In this document: positions 5,092 to 10,426 of the stretch, in pieces
How positions within the stretch are numbered: the stretch's first letter is position 1
How the letters are laid out: every line of letters begins with the position of its first letter
NCBI GenBank assembly: GCA_050303435.1
Contig: JBNLBT010000112.1
Span: forward strand, 1 to 10,426
DNA: 10,426 nt
Direction: 5' to 3'
From: JBNLBT01 sp050303435
GTDB lineage: Bacteria > Pseudomonadota > Gammaproteobacteria > Xanthomonadales > Marinicellaceae
Program-made: the position numbers and the translations under genes
Notes under the pieces: model-generated
What the model saw: only the letters and a program-made list of their open reading frames with translations
The model's database searches: none
Told to the model about the DNA's origin: nothing

Positions 5092-6471
5092 ATGAAACGC
5101 AGAAAATTTTTACACAATTCATGGCAGGCCTCACTGGCGGCCAGTGGTCTCCTGAGCGCCGGCGGCATGCTTAAAATGGTCAACGCCGCGGCCGCGCAAC
5201 ACGTGCCCGCCGGTGGCGATTACAAGGCGCTGGTGTGTGTGTTCATGCTGGGTGGCAACGACAGCACCAACACGGTGGTGCCCAGCGGCACCAGCGAGTA
5301 CAACGCCTACGCGCAGGTGCGCGGCGATCTGGCGCTGGGGCAGGGCGAACTGCTGAACATCAACCAGCCGGTCAACAACGGCGGCCGACAATGGGGCTTT
5401 CACCCGGCCTTGGGCGGTCTGCGCGATCTGTTCAACGCCAATCGCGCGGCGCTGGTGACCAACGTTGGTTCACTGGCCTACCCGATCACGCGCGAAGAAT
5501 TCAACCTCGGCTCGGTGCCGGTGCCGCCCAATCTGTTTTCCCACAGCGACCAGCAATTGCAGTGGCAGGCCGGCGTGGGCGACGTGCCGTCGATCACCGG
5601 CTGGGCCGGTCGCATCGCCGATCTGTTGCACCCCTCGGTCAACTCAGGCAACGCGCTGTCGATGAACATTTCCACCGCCGGGCAGAATCAATTGCAGGTC
5701 GGCGGCAAAATTTCACAATACCAGATGAACGCCGGCGGCAGCATCAACCTCGGAGACATGCAGTTTGGTGACGGCGGGCGTCGTTTCGATGCGCTGCAGG
5801 CCTTGCTGGGCGCGGGTCACAGCAACCTGTTCGAGCAGGAATATGCGACCGTGTTCAACCGCGCGATCGAACTCAATGAACTGATCTCTACGGCGCTCGA
5901 CGGCGCCACGCCATTGGTCACGCCGTTCCCGGTACAAGTGGGTCACCGGCCGCTGTCGCAACAACTGGAAATGGTGGCGCGGCTGATTTCGGTGCGCAGC
6001 CAGCTGGGTCTGAACCGTCAGGTGTTCTACTGCACCATCGACGGCTTCGACAACCACGACAACCACCTGGCCGATCACAACACCGGTTTGCAAAACGTCA
6101 ACGACGCGATCATGGCGTTTCAGGCGGCGATGGCCGAACTCGGCACCGAGAACGAGGTCACGCTGTTCACCGCGTCGGACTTCTCGCGCACCTGGCGCAG
6201 CAACTCGCAAGGTTCGGATCACGGTTGGGGCGCCTGCCATTTCGTCGTTGGCGGCGCGGTCAACGGCGGCAATTTCTACGGCGACATGCCGCTGGTGGAG
6301 CCGGATTCCCCGAACGCGGTCAGCGAACACGGCCGCGTGATCCCCACGGTGGCGGTGGAAGAATACGCCGCCACGCTGGCGCAATGGTTCGGTGTACCGC
6401 CCGGCGACATCGCCGGCTTGTTTCCCAACATCGGGCGCTTCAACACCAGCAACATGGGTTTCATGCTGTGA
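5092..6471 (+). CDS. Tat-exported DUF1501 family protein
   Basis: The protein has 459 residues. The N-terminus KRRKFL followed by a moderately hydrophobic stretch (LAASGLLSAGGMLKM) fits a twin-arginine signal, so it is probably exported folded, perhaps with bound metal. LVCVFMLGGNDSTNTVVP (48-65) and, near the end, SDFSRT (362-367), SDHGWG (375-380) and HFVVGGAVNGGNFYG are the hallmarks of DUF1501. This family is related to the alkaline phosphatase/sulfatase superfamily; Asp56, Asp363, Asp376 and His377 are candidate metal ligands, by analogy only. The substrate is unknown. The ATG lies 13 bases after the DUF1800 stop, with AGGAG (5081-5085) at ideal spacing, so the two are co-translated. Its stop overlaps the next start by one base. 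The family name is near certain; activity is not. Confidence 0.92.
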   Translation: MKRRKFLHNSWQASLAASGLLSAGGMLKMVNAAAAQHVPAGGDYKALVCVFMLGGNDSTNTVVPSGTSEYNAYAQVRGDLALGQGELLNINQPVNNGGRQWGFHPALGGLRDLFNANRAALVTNVGSLAYPITREEFNLGSVPVPPNLFSHSDQQLQWQAGVGDVPSITGWAGRIADLLHPSVNSGNALSMNISTAGQNQLQVGGKISQYQMNAGGSINLGDMQFGDGGRRFDALQALLGAGHSNLFEQEYATVFNRAIELNELISTALDGATPLVTPFPVQVGHRPLSQQLEMVARLISVRSQLGLNRQVFYCTIDGFDNHDNHLADHNTGLQNVNDAIMAFQAAMAELGTENEVTLFTASDFSRTWRSNSQGSDHGWGACHFVVGGAVNGGNFYGDMPLVEPDSPNAVSEHGRVIPTVAVEEYAATLAQWFGVPPGDIAGLFPNIGRFNTSNMGFML

Positions 6472-6893
6472 TGTGCTTGCGCGTCGCCGCATTGATGGTG
6501 CTGATGTCCGGCCGTGTGCTGGCCGGCATCGGCACCTGCGACGATTTGTCGGCGGTGATGGAAACCCCCGCGGTGGACTACGACGCGCAGATTCAACCGA
6601 TCTTCAACGCCCATTGCGTGCATTGCCATGGGCCTCCGGACCCCAGCGCGTTCATGGATCTGAGCGCCGGCCCCGCGATGCTGGTGGACGTGGAGAGTTT
6701 TGAAATCGCCGGATTGATGCGGGTGCGGCCCGGCGAATTTTACAACAGCTATTTATTCATCAAGATCAACTGCGCCGACCAGCTGTTTGGCGACCGCATG
6801 CCGCGCGATGCCGCGCCCTTGAGCCTGTTCGACCAGGCCCTGGTGCGCGACTGGATCACGCAGTTGCTGATTTTCAGGGGGGCATTCGAATGA
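6471..6893 (+). CDS. Exported monohaem c-type cytochrome (PSCyt1-like)
   Basis: The protein has 140 residues with a Sec signal peptide (cleavage after VLA, residue 18). CVHCH at 49-53 is a CxxCH haem c attachment motif, preceded by YDAQIQPIFNAHC, the usual helix of this class. GDRMP places Met110 as the probable sixth haem ligand, and LSLFDQALVRDWI is the typical C-terminal helix. Cys23 and Cys101 could form a disulfide. The pattern resembles the small cytochrome domains (PSCyt1 type) common in planctomycetes and some proteobacteria. The haem must be attached in the periplasm, where the protein would carry electrons. The ATG shares its A with the TGA of the DUF1501 gene and has no clear ribosome binding site of its own, so translation is probably coupled. 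Its place between DUF1501 and the next gene suggests a redox step in whatever this operon does. Confidence 0.82.
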   Translation: MCLRVAALMVLMSGRVLAGIGTCDDLSAVMETPAVDYDAQIQPIFNAHCVHCHGPPDPSAFMDLSAGPAMLVDVESFEIAGLMRVRPGEFYNSYLFIKINCADQLFGDRMPRDAAPLSLFDQALVRDWITQLLIFRGAFE

Positions 6894-7330
6894 ATGGTGC
6901 TGCCGTCAGGGACAAAGTAAACGACACGCGGGTGTCGCTGGGCTTTCATCACTGTCCGATTCATGCGATTGAATTTCGCGACGAGGATTTCAATCAGGAT
7001 CTGGTGTTCGACATCGACCACATGCAGGCTTCGATGTCGCGCAAAGACGACCACAGGTTCCAGCTGCAGCCGGCCCTGCTGATGTTTCACGAGGTGACCG
7101 ATCTGTGCATCCGCATGGACAAAAAAGGCCTGAGTTTGAACGGCTATCTGAACACCATTGTGCGTCTGGACAGCCGCAGTTCACCGGACGGTTTGTCGCG
7201 TTACCGCATGCGCGTGCTCAACGGCGGTTGCATCGATTTCATCGCCAGCGGCTACAGCCTGAGTCACTACGGCCGCGCGCAGGTCAAAGAGGCGCCGTTT
7301 CTCAGCGTGTCCGAACGCACCCGACCCTAG
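6890..7330 (+). CDS. Small protein of unknown function, last gene of the DUF1800 operon
   Basis: The protein has 146 residues, with no signal peptide or membrane segment, so it is probably cytoplasmic. This makes it the odd one out among otherwise exported partners. Visible features are HHCPIHAIEF near the start, an acidic stretch VFDIDH (39-44), and FQLQPALLMFHEVTDLCIRMD (57-77), followed by beta-rich sequence to the end. The order H-x-CxIHxixF, then DIDxx, then PAxLxFxxVxDLxI recalls a group of uncharacterised bacterial proteins of similar size. I cannot name a family or function. The ATG overlaps the cytochrome stop by four bases (ATGA), with an AGGGGGG run 8-9 bases upstream, so it belongs to the same operon. 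The stop is 18 bases from the end of the convergent DsrE gene. Confidence 0.75.
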   Translation: MNGAAVRDKVNDTRVSLGFHHCPIHAIEFRDEDFNQDLVFDIDHMQASMSRKDDHRFQLQPALLMFHEVTDLCIRMDKKGLSLNGYLNTIVRLDSRSSPDGLSRYRMRVLNGGCIDFIASGYSLSHYGRAQVKEAPFLSVSERTRP

Positions 7331-7348
7331 GGCTTCAGCCGCCTTTAT

Positions 7349-7894
7349 TCAGAACGGATTGAGCGTGTAGCCAGCCTGCTGCAGCAGCGCGTGCGCGGTC
7401 ATCGCCGAGAGCGCCATCTGCACGCCCGGCAGTAAATCCGCTGCAGCCACGCCGTGGTGCGCGGCGCTCTGACCGCACACCTGAATGCGCACGCCGTGGC
7501 GCTGCAATTCGGCCAGCAATTCAGTGTTGGCGTTTTCACCCAGCGATTTTTTCGCCCGCACCGCGTCGCTGGCCACATCGAACACCGCGCCGCCGTGGAT
7601 CACCAGCGCCAGGTGCAGATTCTCTGCCGGCACGCCGTGCGCCGCGTGCATGTTGAGAAAACGCGCGGCGCTGACCAAAGCACGGTTCAGCTCGCCGGGC
7701 GCGGCCGCCGCGGCGACGTCGAAGGCCACCTTGAATTGGCTGTCGGGCGGCAGCGCCGGCGCGTCTTTGACCCGCGCCACCGGGCCGTACCCGGTCAGCA
7801 GCGGTCCGCTGTTGAACGCGGTCTTCTCGGCGGCAACGGCGCCGTGAGCGAATGCCATCAAGACCAGCCATGCAGTCACCAGACACGGTCTCAT
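7349..7894 (-). CDS. Exported DsrE family protein
   Basis: The protein has 181 residues with a Sec signal peptide (cleavage after AVA, about residue 21). FKVAFDVAA, then LNRALVSAARFLNMHAA, LHLALVIHGGAVFDV (93-107), LLAELQRHGVRIQVCGQSA (126-144) and a final LSAMTAHALLQQAGY follow the strand/helix order of DsrE-fold proteins. Cys140 in VCGQSA is the position of the reactive cysteine in many members. Cytoplasmic DsrE homologues relay sulfur through persulfides; for exported members like this one the role is not known. Its ATG overlaps the stop of the DUF885 peptidase gene by four bases, with GGCGGA upstream, so the two are translationally coupled and likely share the promoter at 9695-9723. It is distantly similar to the two small proteins on the + strand. 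It runs convergent to the DUF1800 operon. Confidence 0.85.
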   Translation of the reverse strand: MRPCLVTAWLVLMAFAHGAVAAEKTAFNSGPLLTGYGPVARVKDAPALPPDSQFKVAFDVAAAAAPGELNRALVSAARFLNMHAAHGVPAENLHLALVIHGGAVFDVASDAVRAKKSLGENANTELLAELQRHGVRIQVCGQSAAHHGVAAADLLPGVQMALSAMTAHALLQQAGYTLNPF

Positions 7895-9666
7895 GATGGA
7901 TCCGCCCGACGCGCCTGCAGGCGTTCTTCAATGTGCGCATCGATCAGCTGTTCAAGCACCGCCAGAGTCACCGGCCCGGCCGCCAGCACGGCGTCGTGAA
8001 ACAGGCGAATGTCAAAATCCGCGCCGAGTTTGTCCTTGGCGCGCTGGCGCAGCTCGAGGATTTTAATCTCGCCCAGCTTGTAGGACAGCGCCTGCCCCGG
8101 CCAGCCGATGTAGCGGTCGATTTCGGTGCGCACGTTGTGTTTTGACAAGGCGGTGTTGTCTTCCATCAGCCGGATTGCCTCATCGCGCGACATGCCCATG
8201 GCGTGCATGCCGGTGTCCACCACCAGCCGCATGGCGCGCCACATTTCATAGGTCAGGCGGCCAAAATCGGCGTAAACGTCCTGATAAAATCCATACTCCT
8301 TGCCAAGTTTTTCGCAGTACAGCGCCCAGCCCTCGCCGTAGGCGGAGATGTAGTTGTAGCGGCGGAAATTTGGCAGATTGTCCAGTTCCTGCGTCAGCGC
8401 GCCTTGCAGGTGATGGCCCGGCACCGCCTCGTGCAACGTCAGCGCCTCCAGATTGTACAGCGGGCGCTTGTCCAGCGCGTGGGTGTTGACCCAATATTGC
8501 CCCGGGCGCTCGGAATCCAGCGGCGCCGGCACGTAGCGGCCGGTGGTGTAGTTGGCCGCGATCGCCTCGGGCACCGGATTGACGGTGTAGGGCTGGCGCG
8601 GCAACCGCGTGAACAACATGGGCAGCACGCCGTCGGCTTTTTTGGCGATGTAGCTGGCTTCCTTGAGCAAGGCCTCGGCGCTTTCGGGGTAAAAACGCGG
8701 GTCGGTGCGCAGCATCTCGATGAAGGCGGCGAAATCGCCGTCAAAACCGCTGCGCTGAATCAGGGCTTCCATTTCTGCGCGGATGCGCGCCACCTCGTCG
8801 CGGCCGATGCGATGGATCTCCTCAGCGCTTAAATCCAGGGTGGTGTATTCGCGGATCTGCTGGCGGTAATAGGCGCGCCCGTCGGGCAGTTCACTGGCGC
8901 CGATCGTGGTGCGCGCGGCCGGCAGGTATTCCTCGCGCAGGAACTTCAATGCCTTGCGGTGCGCCGGCATCACCGCCTCGTCGATCAGCGCGCGGGCGCG
9001 CTGTTGCAGCCCCCCCCATGCGGTCTCCTCAAGGCCGGCCCGGTTGTCCAGGAACGGTTGATAGTACGCGGTTTGCGTGGCGTCGTCCTTGATCAGCTGT
9101 TGCAGAATGCCGGGCTGGTGTTCGATGATCACGCGCGGTTGGGTGAAACCGGATTCCATGCCTTCGCGCAGCCAGTGCAGTTGCTGGTCGAAATGCTCCG
9201 GCAAGGCGCCCAGCCGGGTCAGGTAGCGTTCGTAATCGGCGGCCTTGTTGAACGACAGATAGCGGTGCATGCCGGCGGTGCTGGTGAAAAACGCGCTTTC
9301 TGAATTCAGCGCCAGGCGCTGTTCACCGAACTCGGCGTCGGCGATGGCGTTGCTCAGTTCAAACTTGAACAGGTCATAGTTGATGCGCCCGTCGGTATCC
9401 AGTTTGTCACGCTTGATGGCGTTCAGGCGGCGCAAAAACGACTGGTTTTTTTTCAGCCGCCGCTTGAGCGCTTTGGGCGAGGCGTCGCTGAAGCGCGCGC
9501 TGGCCTCCACATCACCGCGCGCGGCGGCCAGAGACGGGTATTCCTGCAGACGGAAGGCCCACTCGTCTTCGAGCAGTTGCGTGAATTGGTGCTGCGCATC
9601 CGGCGTTTTGTAGGCCAGCGCCGGCGAGACCAGCCCCAAAAAAATGAACATGAAAACAAGGCGCAT
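7891..9666 (-). CDS. Exported DUF885 family zinc-peptidase-like protein
   Basis: The protein has 591 residues with a Sec signal peptide MRLVFMFIFLGLVSPALA (cleavage at about 18) and no lipobox. The body is the mostly helical DUF885 domain. HEAVPGHH at 412-419 is the family's HExxxGHH zinc-site motif, and EGWALY (Glu445-Tyr450) supplies the expected downstream Glu ligand. This arrangement is that of gluzincin-type metallopeptidases, so a periplasmic peptidase is likely; the substrate is unknown. YTTGRYVPAP and YWVNTHALDKRPLYNLEALT precede the active site as usual for the family. The start at 9666 is chosen because the signal peptide begins there and GAGGG (9674-9678) precedes it; the same frame continues upstream without homology. 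It contains a run of eight G (9010-9017), yet the frame is intact. It forms an operon with the DsrE gene. Confidence 0.88.
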   Translation of the reverse strand: MRLVFMFIFLGLVSPALAYKTPDAQHQFTQLLEDEWAFRLQEYPSLAAARGDVEASARFSDASPKALKRRLKKNQSFLRRLNAIKRDKLDTDGRINYDLFKFELSNAIADAEFGEQRLALNSESAFFTSTAGMHRYLSFNKAADYERYLTRLGALPEHFDQQLHWLREGMESGFTQPRVIIEHQPGILQQLIKDDATQTAYYQPFLDNRAGLEETAWGGLQQRARALIDEAVMPAHRKALKFLREEYLPAARTTIGASELPDGRAYYRQQIREYTTLDLSAEEIHRIGRDEVARIRAEMEALIQRSGFDGDFAAFIEMLRTDPRFYPESAEALLKEASYIAKKADGVLPMLFTRLPRQPYTVNPVPEAIAANYTTGRYVPAPLDSERPGQYWVNTHALDKRPLYNLEALTLHEAVPGHHLQGALTQELDNLPNFRRYNYISAYGEGWALYCEKLGKEYGFYQDVYADFGRLTYEMWRAMRLVVDTGMHAMGMSRDEAIRLMEDNTALSKHNVRTEIDRYIGWPGQALSYKLGEIKILELRQRAKDKLGADFDIRLFHDAVLAAGPVTLAVLEQLIDAHIEERLQARRADPS

Positions 9667-9694
9667 GGTAAGACCCTCATGAAATGAAGGCCCA

Positions 9695-9723
9695 ACTATA
9701 GCACTTGCGCGGCGGGCCGTCGA
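9695..9723 (-). promoter_or_regulatory. Sigma70-type promoter of the DUF885-DsrE operon
   Basis: On the minus strand, TCGACG (9718-9723, 4 of 6 to TTGACA) and TATAGT (9695-9700, 5 of 6 to TATAAT) are separated by exactly 17 bases. The start would fall near 9688, giving a leader of about 22 bases that contains the GAGGG binding site and then the ATG at 9666. Confidence 0.55.
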
Positions 9724-9733
9724 GGGGCGAGAC

Positions 9734-10387
9734 TCAGTGCAACACGTAGCCGTAGACGGCGATGAAATGGCTGGCGCTGCCGGCCAGCACGAAGCCGTGA
9801 AACAGGGCGTGGTTGTAGGGGATTTTGTGGATTGCGTAGAGCACCGCGCCGAGGGTGTAGGCGATGCCGCCAAGGAACAGCCAAAACAGGCCATCGGCCG
9901 GCAGGCTGGCGTTCAACGGACTGATGGCGAAAACGATCAGCCAGCCCATGCCCACGTACATCAGCGTCGACAGCAGTTCATAGCGGCCGGTGAAAAACAA
10001 TTTCAGAATGATGCCGATCACCGCCAGGCCCCAGGTGATGCCGAACAGGGTCCAGCCCAGCGCGCCGTTCAGCGTGACCAGCACAAAGGGCGTGTAGGTG
10101 CCGGCGATCAGCACGTAAATGGCGGCGTGATCGACCACGCGCAGGCGCGAGCGGCGCTGCGGTGTGGTGGACAAATGGTAAATCGTTGAGGCCGCGTACA
10201 GCAGAATCAGGCTGGTGCCGAATATGCTGAAGGAGACCACGTGCCAGGCGGTGCCGTTGCGCGCCGCGTGCACCACCAGCAACACCAGCCCCGCCACGCT
10301 GAGCAGAAAACCGAGCGCGTGCGTCAGTATGTTGAGCTTTTCTTCCTGGGGCGGATAAAAGGTGATTTTGTGGTGCGTTGCGTTCAT
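9734..10387 (-). CDS. Haemolysin III / PAQR-type membrane protein
   Basis: The protein has 217 residues and seven predicted membrane helices. Signature residues are present: EEKLNILTHALG (15-26), SxxYH at 67-71, DHAAIYVLIAGTYTP (87-100), and the C-terminal HALFHGFVLAGSASH (193-207). In the related PAQR receptors the conserved Asp and three His bind zinc, and these match His71, Asp87, His193 and His197 here. Bacterial members are called haemolysin III for historical reasons; some (TrhA) affect membrane lipid and energy homeostasis, and haemolysis is not a safe inference. Length is normal. ATG at 10387 is preferred over the in-frame TTG at 10414 because family members start just before the cytosolic EEKLN helix. 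It lies upstream of the DUF885 gene on the same strand, but that gene has its own promoter. Confidence 0.92.
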   Translation of the reverse strand: MNATHHKITFYPPQEEKLNILTHALGFLLSVAGLVLLVVHAARNGTAWHVVSFSIFGTSLILLYAASTIYHLSTTPQRRSRLRVVDHAAIYVLIAGTYTPFVLVTLNGALGWTLFGITWGLAVIGIILKLFFTGRYELLSTLMYVGMGWLIVFAISPLNASLPADGLFWLFLGGIAYTLGAVLYAIHKIPYNHALFHGFVLAGSASHFIAVYGYVLH

Positions 10388-10393
10388 CGCCTG

Positions 10394-10399
10394 AGTATA
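10394..10399 (-). promoter_or_regulatory. -10-like hexamer just upstream of the haemolysin III gene
   Basis: TATACT on the minus strand matches TATAAT at 5 of 6 positions and ends six bases before the ATG at 10387. If used, transcription would begin on or next to the start codon (leaderless). At 17-base spacing the -35 position reads CTCACG, only 3 of 6, so this is tentative. Confidence 0.3.
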
Positions 10400-10426
10400 G
10401 CATTGCGCTGCCAATGCGTGAGTGAA

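Noticed and set aside
3447..5183. Long minus-strand open frame opposite the DUF1800 gene
   Set aside because: It is the mirror of a GC-rich gene; composition is His/Arg/Val-rich with no family features.
7331..7348. Possible shared terminator between the convergent operons (GGC-TTCA-GCC)
   Set aside because: The stem has only three to four pairs and no usable T-run on either strand.
9667..9894. Extension of the DUF885 frame upstream of 9666
   Set aside because: It lies antisense-frame over the haemolysin III gene, covers the promoter, and would displace the signal peptide.

Overview
The window reads as a GC-rich chromosome segment of a Gram-negative bacterium. The most likely source is a gammaproteobacterium of the Xanthomonadales/Lysobacterales or Wenzhouxiangella type. 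This is inferred from the Sec/Tat signal peptides, the DUF1800/DUF1501 pair, the CRP-type operators and short IFxxGFE-like tags in exported proteins; no rRNA or other marker gene is present to fix the taxonomy. No tRNA, CRISPR array, insertion sequence or phage gene was seen.

Layout, left half (+ strand): the window opens inside the 3' end of an M14-type zinc carboxypeptidase gene (1-288). A 296-bp gap follows. It holds a CRP-like box, a candidate -10 and a strongly structured leader built on a perfect 12-bp inverted repeat. Then come three genes for exported proteins: a small DsrE-like protein (585-977), a seven-repeat FG-GAP beta-propeller (1052-2674) and a second DsrE-like paralogue (2749-3174). 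Each is separated from the next by 74 bp. A 215-bp gap follows, with a perfect TGTGA-N6-TCACA CRP palindrome. It precedes a tight four-gene operon: a DUF1800 protein (3390-5078), a Tat-exported DUF1501 protein (5092-6471), a monohaem c-type cytochrome (6471-6893) and a small cytoplasmic-looking protein of unknown function (6890-7330). The last three junctions are 13 bp, a 1-base stop/start overlap and a 4-base ATGA overlap.

Right half (- strand, convergent): a DUF885 zinc-peptidase-like lipoprotein-free exported protein (9666-7891) is translationally coupled to a third exported DsrE-family protein (7894-7349). A good sigma70-type promoter precedes them. Upstream lies a haemolysin III/PAQR-type membrane protein (10387-9734), whose -10-like hexamer sits almost on its start codon.

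How the parts may work together (inference): the two + strand clusters share CRP-like operators and almost all of their products are exported. This suggests a co-regulated envelope or secretome module: DUF1800/DUF1501 partners with a periplasmic redox protein on one side, and a propeller flanked by DsrE-like cysteine proteins on the other. The biochemical role of DUF1800/DUF1501 pairs is not established, so this is the most promising part of the window.
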